Positions 49,217-61,681 are shown, counted from the first letter of the stretch. The stretch is DNA of 64,000 nucleotides from Jacaranda mimosifolia (GCA_018894105.1 CM032117.1:50874503-50938502); one strand, 5' to 3'. Translations and numbers: made by a program. Notes: generated from the letters alone by a model not told the origin.

Positions 49217-50011
49217 GGAAAAAAAGGAAAATAATTTTGGGCCGGCTCTTACGACTAGGGTTGTAAACGGATCGAATATACTGTTTCTATATTCATATCC
49301 ATTTAAATTTTTGAATATTCGAATACGGATACGAATTTGATGAATATTTAAAAATGATATCTGTATCCATCGGATATACGATCGAATTCGGATATATACG
49401 CATTCAATTATAATTATTCAGATTTTATTTATATTTTATTAAACTTATCCATATTCGAATTATTTTTTCATATTCATATTCTATGATAATTATTTAGATA
49501 TCTATTTACAAATATACAAATACGTGGGCAAAATTGCAATTTTCATCCTGTAACTTTACCCCATTTGGTTTTTGATCCTATAAATTGCAGAATTTCAATT
49601 TTAGTCCTGTAAGTATAAAAAAATTGTCACTTTTAGTCCTTTGCTCGTCGGAACCGGCGGAAGTCGCCGGAAAAGCTGACGTGGCTCGCTGGGCATGTGG
49701 TAGCTTGGAATTTTTGCTTTGTTGGACTGCCTAGTAGGCATTTTTTTGTCTTTTTCTTGCTTAGTTGGCAACATATATGTCTTTTTTTTTTTTTTGTAAT
49801 TTCAAATATATTATATAATTTATATACACACACATATATGCACATCTACTATATATATATATATTTATATATTACATATCGTCATTTTCCCTCCAAAACA
49901 CAATTTTTTCCCAAAATACCCTCTACTAACCTTCATTATTTCCAAAAATTTTTCATTTTTCAATATATACATACATAAGTTATATATATACATCATATAT
50001 ATTTTATTATA

Positions 50012-51003
50012 ATCACTCAATTTCATTTTCATCCTAAAAATCTAACAAAAAAGTATTGATTTGACTTTTACAGTAAAAAATATCTCTCCCAAAATATAAA
50101 CAAACATACACATATATTTATATATAATCTATAATTATTTACTAATTAAAAAATAAAAAATTTAATCTACCATATTAACAATATTCTTTTAACTTGCTTA
50201 GTTGGCACAACTTTGAATTTAAAAATATACACACACACATATATATGCACATATATTTATATATAATTTATAATTATTTACTAAATAAAAAACAAAAACA
50301 CATGGTTAAAATATTTAAATTAAATTAAAAAAAAAAAAAAGTGGCATAGCCATGGCTGCCGGCCACCTTCTGGCCATGGCCGCCATTCCCTCCTCCCCCA
50401 CCCCCCTGGGCACCCACCGTCCTGGCCGCCACTCCTCCCCTCCCTATCCCCCGGCCCCGCCCTCGGGTACCAACCATGGTCGCCGCCTGGCCAGGCGGCC
50501 TCTAGCCATAGCTGGCCAGGGCCAAGGTAGCCATGGCTAGATCCAGGCGGCCGACGAGCTCGCCTGGCTCATGGCTATGGCAGCCCAGTGGGGTGGTGGT
50601 GGGGGGGGTGGGGGTGCGGGCATTGGGGTGGGGTGGGGTGGGGATAGGGGATGGGGGCATATATATAATGTATATATATGTGTATGTATATATAAATAAA
50701 TATATTTTGATAAATGTATATATTTAGATATATGTGTATATATAAATATATATCATATATATGATATATATCATAAATCTATATCATATATATATTATTA
50801 TGGGAATGTTTGGTTATGTTTTTTGTGTGGTTTTGTTATATGTTTATTATGTGTTTTGAGAGAATGCTTATTGGAGAATGTGAAAGTTGTATTTTGGTAT
50901 GTTTGTTTATATTTTGGGGGAAGATATTTTTTACTGTAATAGTCAAATCAATATTTTTTTGTTGGGTTTTTGGGATGAAAATGGAATTGAGTGATTTTTT
51001 TAT
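50012..51003. repeat. Foldback structure with GC-rich core
   Basis: About 97 bp at 50012-50108 are nearly the exact complement of 50890-51003; both contain AATCACTCAATT, then TATTGATTTGAC, then ATAAACAAACATAC. Between them lies a GC-rich core (about 50345-50660), C-rich on the left (CTCCTCCCCCACCCCCC) and G-rich on the right (GGGTGGGGGTGCGGGC), like the core at 15508-15970. The left end of the inserted sequence (from about 49522, GGGCAAAATTGCAATTTTCA) resembles the terminus of the element at 14626, but a matching right end was not found. Confidence 0.7.
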
Positions 51004-51514
51004 TGTTAGAATAATATAAAAAATATATAATGTCTATATAAAATATATGTATGTATATTTTGAAAAGTGAAAGTTTTGGAGGGAAAATTAGGATATGTTT
51101 GGTTATGTTTCTCCAAAACAATTTTATGATTTAGGGTTTTTAATTTAAAAAAATTAATTAAATTATTTTAGATATATTTATTATTTTAATACTATTGAGT
51201 ATATAATTTAAAATATGCCAAAGGGGGTTTCGTGGCACATTTTTTTCCCCCTAGAAGGGCAATTCTGTCTCTTCATATTTTTTTTCACAGAATAGTGTTA
51301 CTGGGGCAAGTGAGCCAATTTTTCTGAAACACGAGGTGTTAAATAGACTCCATTTTTAACACAAGGGGGTTTGTGGCAATTTTGAATTACACAAAGGGAT
51401 AATGTGCATTTAGCCCTAAAATAATGTGTGTAAGATAATTAAAAAATAATTTTAGAGTTATACCAAATGATTGTTATGGTGTACTTATAAATTTGTGTTT
51501 ATTTGTTTAATTAA

Positions 51515-52153
51515 GAGTTTGTTTACTTTAAGGGATGAGGGAGGATGAAGGCCCACATCCTACTTCATCCCATGTTTACTTTGTGGGATTGGGGCCTTGT
51601 AAAAATCCAAGGGCCTACCACTATGTTGATCTTTTGACAGATGAGTCATCCCACCTTTGAGGTGGGATGGTTTTATCACTTGATTGGGGTCGCAATTTTA
51701 AATAATTTCTAGTTACGACGCCAATCAAATTTTTTTAAAATAATTAAAAATATTTAATATTAAAAATATATTTATATTAAAATACTTAAAAGAAAGATCG
51801 ATATATATAATTTGTGTAAAGATGTTGCATTGGAATGGAAAAAAAATAATTTCTGTATGCTAAATAGAAAAAAGAAGAAATAGTTGGATATTGTATTGAC
51901 ATGGAGAAAAATTAATTTTTTTTATGCAAAATAGAAAAATGTTTTAACTAGGGGTACTTTAGTATTTTATAATTTATGCAAGTTTTTTAATTCATGTTTA
52001 TGTAAATATTCTTAATACAATAATTCAATTTTATCATTCATATCACCCCACAAAGTAAGCATCCAATCAAAAATATAAAATTATCCTAATCCTACTCTTC
52101 ATCTCTCATTTCATCCTATCACTCCACATCTTATACCAAAAAGTAAACGGGCC
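51515..52153. mobile_element. Harbinger/Tourist-like MITE
   Basis: The 639-bp element is flanked by TAA (51512-51514 and 52154-52156). Its ends are inverted repeats around GTTTACTTT: GAGTTTGTTTACTTT on the left and the complement of AAAGTAAACGGGCC on the right. GGCCC-type starts with a TAA/TTA duplication are typical of PIF/Harbinger MITEs. The short TSD makes this moderate evidence. Confidence 0.6.
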
Positions 52154-52717
52154 TAAGAGCGTAAGTAGTTTAGGGTTTTAATTTGAATAAGAATAAATAA
52201 TATATATGACACTAGTTGGATGAATATTGACAACAAATAATGTAGATCTTAATTTAGACATTATCTCTCTCATTTATTACTCTATTTAAATTAAAAATAT
52301 TTAATATCATTTGATACAAATATTTATAAATTATATTGATATAAAGTCAATTAGGATGTAATTTTAAAATTAGTTTTAAATTCATATAAATTAAGTAAAA
52401 TATAATTATAAAATTAATTTGTAAATATATAATTGCTTAAATTGATTTAACTGTCTATATATTGATAAGTGACTAGTGTATGATAATATTTTGTATAAGC
52501 TATTTCACTTAATTCCACAAAAATAAAATATAATGATAAAAGTGCTATACTTTAGATGATTAAGGTATTAAATGCACATTTTGTTAAAGTTCATGAGGTA
52601 AAGTGCAACATATCCAAAGTATTTCAGCATCTCCGGTGGAATATTCTGTCGGAAAATGGGATGAGGGGGTATTCAAGCACATTTAGCGAAAATTGGATAA
52701 TCTTTTCACACATCTGC

Positions 52718-53104
52718 AACGATTGGGAGGCAAAGTGCATATGACCCTATACGTTGGAGATTGTTTGCTATTTACCCTATTTTAATTAATAGAAAGAACT
52801 ATATGATTTTATTAAAAAGAAAGCAGTCAAACAAATATCATAATTTTTAATTAATAATTGACTTTACAATTGATTATTAGTACTTATTAATAATAATAAT
52901 GCCATTTAAGTATATTAATTATAAAGTCAACCAATAATAATTATATTAATTAACTTTATTCTTCACTTTTTTTCTCTATATTACAATAATTTTTTGAATT
53001 TATTCTTTTTTCTTCCCAATTTTTTTCTCTATATTGCAATGGTTGGGGGCAATGTGCAAATGATCCTATACGTTGGAGGCTTGTCTGCTATTTACCCTTT
53101 TATA
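52718..53104 (+). repeat. Two ~65-bp direct repeats
   Basis: The segments at about 52718-52785 and 53037-53104 both contain CCTATACGTTGGAG and TGCTATTTACCCT. They are about 320 bp apart, and hAT-family sequence lies between them. A partial copy of a nested element end therefore seems to be present twice. Confidence 0.6.
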
Positions 53105-53359
53105 TATACGTATATGGATTGTGATATTTTTATTAAAAAAATATAAATAATATGTTAATTAATAAATATATATTAAGAGTGAATATTAAACGGATCAAAT
53201 ACGCATTTACCATATCTATATTCATTTATAATTGAATATCTACTAACTAAATATGGATAATATTCACTTTAAACGGATGCAAATAAAATTTGTACAAACA
53301 AATAAAAATACAAACGATAAATAAATTTTTGAATATTTATTTACAGCCATATTTACGAC

Positions 53360-53602
53360 ATATATATACAGAAAATAAGAAAAATAAAAAAGAGAGCGAA
53401 CCATCCGTTACTACTACTCCCTTTAGTCTCTCTCGCGCGCACACACTCGTACGCACACAAATATATCCAGAAACGTACGCATACACACTTCAGCACTTAC
53501 TCTTTGGTTGAGTTGAGAATCGGTCCAGCACTAATAGAACAGCGGAAAAGGGTTTTCTCAAGCCAATCCATTTCTGATTTTAGTAGTTTTTCATCGTCAG
53601 GC
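53360..53602 (+). promoter_or_regulatory. Proximal promoter and 5' leader exon of the CW-MBD gene
   Basis: A TATA-like ATATATATAC at about 53361-53370 lies just outside the hAT target duplication. A CT- and CGCA-rich leader and a possible donor GCTG|GTAATCC (about 53602) follow. This looks like a non-coding first exon; the intron would run to about 56200. No transcript evidence is available. Confidence 0.4.
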
Positions 53603-56203
53603 TGGTAATCCTTCAATTTTCATCGTTCTAATTATTTACGAGTCGAGATGAATCAAGAAAATATTCTTTGGGTTTTTCTTATCCTGATTTTTATAAATAC
53701 TCTTTTTTTTTTTTTTCTAGAGGATTGTGTTTCTTTAGATATATAAACATATACAACAGAACACATGCATGTTCGCAATTCTGTGTCTGTGATCATTAAT
53801 TTTATGTAATTGGGATTTCTCTATATCATGCTGTGTAGATGAATTTTTCCATTTTTTTTTTTTGGGATATACACACAAGTCTCCCGGAAACAGTACAAAC
53901 GTATAAAAACTTGACGTTCTCCATTATGCATCTCATAACGGGTTTGTATTTGAACCAGAAAAAGAAAAAGAAACAATAAAAAACAGTGAAGCCCTTTGTT
54001 ATGTATTATTTGATTTCTTGAGCAGACCAATTTATCTTTCTGGTCAGATGGTTCTTCAGAGTGAGGTTTCAGAAATTAGTTCTTTACTTGTGAATTTCAG
54101 CTGTTCTTTTAGTCTAAGTCATTGTATAAGTTTCATGATATATGAGGTTTTGAGTTTGGCACGTATATGAATAGGGTTTTAAGTTTCATGATTTATGCGG
54201 TTTTGAGTTTAGCATGGCGCAAAATTGTTTTTTGGCGGCAAAGGACTGTATGGTGCTGGTTGTGCCACAAACTTCTCAATTTGAATTGTAAATCTCATGA
54301 TGGTTCTAGTCATTTAAGTAATATAAAATAAGTTCTTAAGTTTAGCGCCACAATATGAACGAATTTGGCTATAAATTTATGTGAAATTTAGTAGGGATGC
54401 ATGCTTATACACGTGTATGCATATTGCGTAGCGTTCCTTGAGGTATTGTATTCTGTCACGGGCCTGTGGTTTATGTTGGTTTCATAACATTAGCATTTTT
54501 TTCGTATCTGTTTCTTTTATCACAGAATATTTTTTTTTGTTTTAGCTTTGAATTGTTCTTAACCGTGCTTTCATGTTTTTTATGCAACACTTTTTTGTAA
54601 CTGTCTGCACATAGACGAGGTTTAGAATTTCATTCATCATCTTGATTACTCTTTATATGAAGATGTACGAAATAGCGACAGATCATCTGAACTAGAAGTA
54701 TTTCATCTTATTCATGTTATGTCACCAACTGAAGTATATATTTTAATATCTTTTTCAAACTGTAAAGTTTATCCTCCTCGTTTATTAATAGCAAATTTTG
54801 CTTTTCTCTGACTTGGATTAGTGTTAGGATGATGTTATTATTAAGCTGTCATGGTTTATTGTGACGCTATAAACATTAAGTTATCTTGTAAAATTGCGTA
54901 TGATAGAAATGCTAATAAGTATTATGCGAACTGCATGTTTAAATTGCTCTTTTTGACAATGAACAAGGCTTTTCTTGTTAAAAGCAAACAAAACATTCTT
55001 TCACTTATCAGGAAATGTTACAGTGTTAGTGTATATGAGAGGGTTGGGGGGGGGGGGGGGGGTATGTCTGGATGGGGAATATCAATCTTGAAAGCGGGTC
55101 ATATGTTTTGATTTTGTTTATGAAGTTATATATGGATATAACTTATCAACTGTCACTTTTGTGCTACTATGAGGTTTAATGATATCCATAGGGTGGTTTG
55201 ATTCATGTGAATCCAGACACTTGCATTTATCTTGTCTGACAAGTTTAAACTCAGACCTTACTTAAGTGGACTTTATAGTGGGTAATATTGGATATCTTGT
55301 TCATGCAAAAACATGTCTAAAAGAAATAATAAAAGGTAAGATAATGTAAATGTGTAATAGACGCTTCCAACACATAAATTACATGTCTCCCGCATCTATC
55401 ATATATAAGGTACTGACTCGACACTAAATATTTGATGCAGTGTAATTTAGGAACCACGAGTATTAATTGACTTTTCCTCGTTTATCTTTATTTGTCTTAT
55501 TGGTTTGTAATTTAAGGAACATGAGTATCCTGGCTTGTACATTAATTTGCATTTTTGTACAATTACAGTAGTAGAAGTTCTTCTTGATATTGGTTTCATT
55601 AATATCTTGGCAGTCATGTTTATTGATTTAAAATGCTTGGCCCAGTCTAACCAAAACATGCTTATCTATTTTTATTTATTAACGTCCTTAGTTATCTACT
55701 ACTATTGGAAGAATTGATTTATTCTTTGTCCACATTGCATCACATTCTTATGTGTGCAATAGTTGTGCAAAATGTTCCTTTCTTATTCACCTTATATATA
55801 TTTATTATGTCAACTGATGATGGTAATACATACATTTCCAATGAAAAATGTGATACGATCACCTCTTCTATATAGATTCTAAAGTAATCTAGTCATGTCA
55901 GAACCATTTTACTAGTTTATTCATTTTTTTTTTGATAAATTATTTTTCCTTTTCTATTTCTCAACTGTGGTTGGTGTTCGTTTTGAGCTTATCGCTTGCT
56001 TCATGTATCCAAATTTTCTTTTACTATGAGTAATTTTCCAATTGGCAATCAGCATCTGATTAATTTTCTGTTAATTTGTAATTGAAGTTTTTTCTTGGAA
56101 TTATTTCAATATTTTGCCATAAATTTGCTTTAGAGTGCAAAATTGTCATAATAAGTACGAGTGAGTTGAGTAAGTTGTTTCATAATGGCAGTTCTAAAAA
56201 GAA
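53603..56203 (+). other. Presumed long 5' intron of the CW-MBD gene
   Basis: T-rich, intron-like sequence without coding potential, including a run of 17 G at 55046-55062. The last 70 bp (GTGAGTTGAGTAAGTTG near 56161) are shared with the pseudogene array units. The exact acceptor before 56204 is uncertain; AAAAAG|AAATGG near 56201 is one option. Confidence 0.45.
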
Positions 56204-57424
56204 ATGGCCCAAGAACCAAGTATGATGGCCCAAAATGTCTGGGATTCTGTCAAGTTGTATACAATTCAATGTGGCAAATGTTCAAAATGGAGACTCATAC
56301 CCACAAAAGAAAAATACGAGGAAATAAGAGACAGGATTATAGAACGATCTTTTCAATGTGAAACAGCTCATGAGTGGCGGCCTAATGTATCATGTGATGA
56401 TGAATCAGACGTTGATAAGCAGGATAGCAGCTTGTGTTGGGCAATGGACAAACCGAGCATTCCTCAAACTCCTCATGGTTGGCAACGTATTATACGGATC
56501 AGAGCTGAAGGAGGCACAAAGTTTGCTGACATGTATGTAGCTAATATCATTTTTTGTTTCTTTGCCAATATTTTAAAAGTGGAAGTAAACATTGTGAGTG
56601 ATGAATCCAACATTCTTATTGACATTGGTGATCGTCCTGTGTCTTAACAGCTATTATGTGGCACCATCTAACAAAAGGTTCCGTTCTATGGTTGAACTTG
56701 ACAGGTAAAGCATTCTGGTGATTGTTAAATAATGACTTAGCTTTCTTGTGCTTCACTCTTTAAGGACAAAATCATTAACTTCTGGAGGATGTTCATTTAT
56801 TTAGAGTTTAGAATATGTTCTTCGATAATAATTGTTGCCAGAGAATGTTAATACTTCATGTTTTAGGTACCTTTCTGAGCATCCAAAATATCAACAAGAA
56901 GGTGTGAGCATCTCCCAGTTTTCTTTTCAACCCCCAGTACCATTAGATGCAAACTATGTTGCCAAACGCCGAGCTCTTACAGCTTCTTCAGATGACATGA
57001 GTGGTATTCCACTGGCACATCTTGATGTTCTCTCTTGTCCTTAAACCTTTTGGATTTATATAATACTTGCTCTTGTCCTTAAATCTTTTGGATTTACTGA
57101 ACTATGTGTTGGTATTGCACATCTTGATATTTTCACTACTGGAAATTTTGATCAAGATTGGAACTTAGTTGGTGTTGGAAAATGTTATACTAAGACTTGT
57201 GGATGTACTTAAACTTACATTCTAGTCGAGTGTATTTTCCAGTCTATTCTTAGTGGCATATTGTTCATTAAAGAGAAAAAAGGTAACTAGTCCTAAAAGA
57301 AAGGTTATCTTATGTTCTTGCAGTCAATCCCATATCACATATTGGTCCATACGAGAATGTGGACTCACACTGCGGTGGACCAGTCAGGGCAACTACTGAG
57401 GTTGAGGCTCCTGCTGAAAGTTAA
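56204..57424 (+). CDS. CW-type zinc finger + methyl-CpG-binding domain protein (MBD2/MBD4-like)
   Basis: Plant nuclear protein combining a CW zinc finger (a histone H3 tail reader in other proteins) with an MBD, as in the Arabidopsis MBD1/2/4/12 group. Exons that keep one frame: 56204-56532, 56651-56704, 56867-57003 and 57324-57424, giving 206 residues. The start is the first ATG after an in-frame TAA at 56195. CW domain about residues 19-66: QCGKCSKW, FQCETAHEW and NVSCDD supply the four Cys and the Trp pair. MBD about 80-150: PHGWQRIIRIR, GGTKFADIYYVAP (the Ile codon formed across the splice), KRFRSMVELDRYL and ISQFSFQPP. The last splice is chosen because it restores a NPISHIGPYEN tail like the NP(I/L)SWAGP tails of relatives. 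Without it the frame ends at 57044. All key residues are present. An ancestral copy gave rise to the pseudogene array at 13.9-28.2 kb. Confidence 0.9.
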
Positions 57425-58310
57425 GGTAATTTATTATCATTCGCCATGATCATGAAGCTAGCTGTAGTTTTACATTTTTTCCCCTGCATTCTGAGAGTGC
57501 CAGGACCTTTGCCTTGGCCATCCGTTCAGCTGATTGCTCTCCATTTTTGAAGAGACATAGTGAACTTGATCTAATTAGGAGTATTTATCGTTTCACATGC
57601 CCTTAAAATGATCTACATTCCTTCCTTCTAGTTTGAAACATGCATCTTAGTAGAGTGCATAAAAAATTTTCAAGAAAAGAAAGAATTTCATATTTTTTGT
57701 TGCCTATGTGCATTTCTTGTGCATAAGAAAGAGCATGAGACTGTTGGCATATGCATAAAAGTGCAAGAGATTGTATTTTTGTATTACTTAAAATAGCCCT
57801 TTTTTCTTTCAGTTGCCAGTGACTATATTTTGTATCGCTCAAAATAGCACTTTTTTTCATTTGCCTCATGGGAAATGAGGAAGAAAGATCTTGCATGGAT
57901 AGTAATGTCAAGTTCTCTTCAACTTTGGTAGATATGAACTGATTGCTTAACATATCTGCATTTCGAGTTATGTTGTCTGTGAAATTTCATTTGATTATGG
58001 AAGTTCTCTTTGCTTTAGCTGGTGGACTTGTTGAAATTCTTTTGTTTGACTGTTTCAATCGATACTTAATTAAGACTTAAATCTTTGTTATTTGGCAGGT
58101 TTTGGAGTAAATCATGTGGTGCAGGCAAAATGAAGTTTTAATAAGTACATGTATTTTGTTCGCTTGATTAACAGCTAACTTTTGATGATATATACTTTAT
58201 TTCTGAATCTTGTCTGCTTTAAGCTGTTATAAGAACAGCTTTTCAATATTAAATTTTGTTATTGGTCATGACTCTAAGTGCACGTTGAAGAATTGTTACT
58301 GATGATTGTT
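57425..58310 (+). other. 3' UTR region of the CW-MBD gene with a likely intron
   Basis: One base after the stop a donor-like GTAATTTATT (57426) could join GGCAG|GTTTTGGAG at 58099, forming a 3' UTR intron. Similarity to the array units extends to ATGACTCTAAGTGCACGTTGAAGAA at 58268-58293 (shared in outline, not exact), so the duplicated unit covered the gene's 3' end. The rest is T-rich. Confidence 0.5.
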
Positions 58311-59425
58311 ATGGAGCCCTCTTCACTACAAATGCATCCATGATCGTATTTGAGAATATATTGTAATTGAAGTCATTATAATAACCTCCATTGCACACGA
58401 CATGACTAAAAGCATGATATATTTTATTGTATTTCATTCAACATAGAATTATTTCTTCTTTCGCTATTGAAAGTTGCATACACAATTGATGTGCATTTGT
58501 GAATAACGCCTTTTTTTTTTTTAATTTACACAAGCTTCACAAAACAGTTTGCAAATATTATATACCTCCTTGTACACACCAACAATTTACAAAAAATACC
58601 CAGTGATTTGTAATCTAACTTACAAAAGCACCTATAGGTTTATAATTCAGGTTGCCGAGGTATCCCCAGATTTCTAATCCGCCATACAGAAGTATTAACA
58701 GCTTTCAGCTTACAATTATTTTACAAACACCTGCCACTTATTAATCCATCTACAAATACAAACTGCGAAATGACCCATAGAAATTTGCTACAGTCCACAA
58801 AAATATATTAGCACTAAAGAATGCATAATGATAGGATCATGTTGGACTTTAAATACAGAAGTTAAATGAATATTCACTAACAAACCAGAGTTAATCTTGT
58901 GTGGTGCTATGAGGTCTATCTTCAGTACTCAAGTTCATAGATTCTGCAATGCCACTGAGCTAGCTTTAACTTTCTTAATTATTTCTCTTCACTACTATCA
59001 GCATTTCAAGCAAAGTGACATTGAGGTTATCATCTTTAAATCTCTTCTGCGTGCGCACACACACACAAAGAAAAGAAAATTCGATAACTTGCATGATAAA
59101 ACATTGTAAACACACACATCGGAATAGAGATATATAACCTTTTTCCTGCTTGTCTGGGTAGTAAATTGGGGTTAATTTCTCTTAGAGTTACCAAAAGCTC
59201 CATATTCCTAGATTCAGGAAAGTCTCCATTAGGTCTTTTCTTATTTCTTTTATTATTTTTTGTCTATCTACAAGCCTTCTGATGGTTGGAGGAAGCACGT
59301 TTCTAGGCTAAAGATTCAAATTCAAAGGCCAAAATGTATAGTTTGAACTAGATGAATGGCGTCATTGTAGGCCTTCTTGTAATGAGATGTATAGTAGCTA
59401 AACTATAATGCTACTCATTAACTTA
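58311..59425. other. Intergenic, no gene seen
   Basis: No supported feature. Short open frames near 58897 lack any recognisable motif. Confidence 0.5.
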
Positions 59426-59823
59426 AGGGGTGTTTGACTAAACTTATTTAAAAGATTTTATAAGTTCCTATGTTTTATAGGATATTTTTGAAGCTTATAA
59501 GATGCTAGATCTTATTTTTAAAATAAGTTATTAAAGTGTTTGTATAAAATAAGATCTTGGAGATCATAAAATATTAGTAATTACAATTTTTTAATTAAAA
59601 TGATTAAACTTAAAAGAGTTTGTTAAGATCTTGAAAATAAGTTATGAACTCCTTCCTTTTTCTTTTTTATTTAAAAAAAGCTTATAAGATCTTAACATCT
59701 TATTCTAGGAGCTTACAAGCTCTTTTTTAAAAAAAAATTAACAAACACTTTTTGATATCTTATAAGTTCTCAAACATCTTATGAGATGTTTTGAGAAGCT
59801 TATAAGCTCATCCAAACACTCTC
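59426..59823. mobile_element. MITE with GTGTTTG ends and TTA target duplication
   Basis: A 398-bp element flanked by TTA (59423-59425 and 59824-59826). The left end AGGGGTGTTTGACTAAACTT pairs with the complement of the right end (GAGAGTGTTTGGATGAGC). The interior is rich in CTTATAAG and AAGATCTT words in both orientations and can fold. This end type is common among plant MITEs. Confidence 0.62.
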
Positions 59824-60208
59824 TTAGTCCCAACTAAAATGTCAAAATAGATTTAGACCTAAGCTCGCTGATTCAATGATTGAGGAAGTCAAAGATGGTG
59901 GTAATACCATCGTTTTTTATGCTAACATCACATGTACGCCTAGCCTAAATTGCAACTGCAGGCATGTTCATCAAGCGTTCATAAGCAGGAACCTGATTAA
60001 AACATTTTGAATTGCACAATTTAGTAGCAATCTACAAGTACCTCTTTGTGCAAAATTCGTGCACACTGTTGTTTGCAAGTACTATATTATGTGCCTAAAA
60101 TTCGGTCCTAGCATCTTGTCCATCACCCTCCCCAACTTTATCCCTAGCTAGAAGTCCCCTTCCTTAATTCTTGCTCAACTTCCTCAGCGTCTTGCTCTCT
60201 ATCTCCCT

Positions 60209-60610
60209 CACTACAAAAAAGAAACATAATAATAAATTTTAAGACTACATCTCAGTAACCACACATTATGGTACTAATCAATAGTCGCTTAATGATCAAT
60301 CAATGGCTTGACTGATACGAATATGGGTTTAGAAAATAATTAGTGACAATTAGTGACTGCATCAGTACCAGCCTTTATTCAACTACTAACTTGATCATTG
60401 ATTAGTGACTAATTTTTATTTATATTTCTCTTTGGATAATTAGTGACTGGCTTTTTTCTTATTCACTGTTTCGTTCACAAAATTAGTGATCAAAATTTCT
60501 TCAGTCATTGAGTGATCAAATTATTTTTAGGGTCACTAATATGATCAGATTTTCTTTTGGTTATTAATGTGTCACTAATTAATTACCACATTTTTTGATC
60601 AATAATAGGT
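60209..60610 (+). mobile_element. CACTA-type terminus with subterminal repeats, other end not found
   Basis: CACTACAAAAAAG at 60209 is the classic CACTA/En-Spm terminal sequence. It is followed by a 400-bp field of TTAGTGACT / GGTCACTAAT words in both orientations, like transposase-binding subterminal repeats. No complementary TTTTTTGTAGTG end was found to the right, so this is a solo or truncated terminus. Confidence 0.6.
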
Positions 60611-61029
60611 CAGAAATGAAAAATTTTATATTTTACATACTTTTGTAACATAAAAACATGAAATTTTTGTAATACTCATATAAGTAATAAAATATTATGC
60701 TGCTTGTTTAGATAAATATTTATTGTATGTGAATTTGTGTATTTTTATAAATAACAATATGTATATATATATCTAAAAATTTTTTAAACATATCTGATTA
60801 CATATATTTATATATTTTTAGTGATAAGAATATCTCAATATATATGTACGTGTGTGTCTAAAAATTTATTAATATATATAATTTTATGCCAAAATACATA
60901 ATGATTACATATTTTTATATTATATTCATATAATTGATTGAACTCTTATAGGTATATATATGTATGATACACAAAGAAATAAAATAAGACTAAAAATATT
61001 ATATAAAGAAAGAATATGTGAATTAATTA

Positions 61030-61225
61030 ATGTGTATACATGTTAATATATATATATATATATATTATATACATATGCGAGTGAATATATATATAATATT
61101 ATATATTAATGAGTGTAAATGTTCATATATGCATATATTACTATATATATGTATTGTATATATAGTATTAGTAACAAAATATTGTACATATATAATGCAT
61201 ATCTATACTACATATATTAGCTAGT
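61030..61225. repeat. TA-rich low-complexity stretch
   Basis: Long runs of ATATATAT mixed with GTATAC/CATATA words. Open frames through it are artefacts of composition. Confidence 0.8.
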
Positions 61226-61429
61226 AATGTATATACTATTTATAATTTGTGTTTGTATATATACGAATAATATATATTATGATAAATATGCTCAGAATTT
61301 AGAGGTAATATTTTACTTTATTAGATTAAAGAAAAAATTCTACAAAATACTAAACGAATATTTATTATTTTTATTAAATTTCAAAATTCCAAAATAATAG
61401 TAGCATTTTTCTATTTTAATTTGAAAAAT

Positions 61430-61681
61430 GGGATGACAACAAATGTCACAAAACTAAGTAAAATTAGTGGTGATGTAGAATATATAATATTTCGATTTTG
61501 ATTAAATTGGTTTGTAATAGATTTTTTAAATTAATCAAATCGAAATGAAAACCAAAAATCTATAAAAAAAATTAACCATTAATCAAATTGAAAATTAATT
61601 GAACAAAATGACTAAATAAATTCGATTTTGATTTGATTGATTAATCAATTTTTTTCAATTAATCGATATATTTGTTCATCC
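61430..61681. mobile_element. Small element with GGGATGA inverted ends
   Basis: GGGATGACAACAAAT on the left and ATATTTGTTCATCCC on the right form imperfect inverted termini about 250 bp apart. The interior has AATCAAATCGAAA / TTCGATTTTGATT inverted words. No clear target duplication was seen, so this is only a probable MITE. Confidence 0.45.

Larger units (their letters stand above)
49256..53351. mobile_element. hAT-like element with nested insertions, next to the MBD gene
   Basis: Termini are TAGGGTTGTAAACGGAT (left) and the complement of ATTTACAGCCATA (right). The flanking 8-mers CTTACGAC (49248-49255) and TTTACGAC (53352-53359) match at seven of eight. It is the same family as the element at 31629, sharing the terminal word TGTAAA, the GATATCCG-like words and the block 52785-53150. 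About 3.2 kb in the middle (about 49526-52780) is foreign and contains at least a foldback unit and a Harbinger-like MITE. It encodes no transposase. Confidence 0.75.

Noticed and set aside
51215..51420. Possible right end of the element starting at 49522
   Set aside because: The sequence near 51400 (GGGATAATGTGCATTTAGCCC) is not complementary to GGGCAAAATTGCAATTTTCA over more than a few bases, so the pair was not called.
61030..61224. Open frame through the TA-rich stretch
   Set aside because: Low-complexity TA/GT sequence; the translation is repeated Ile/Tyr/His with no protein character.
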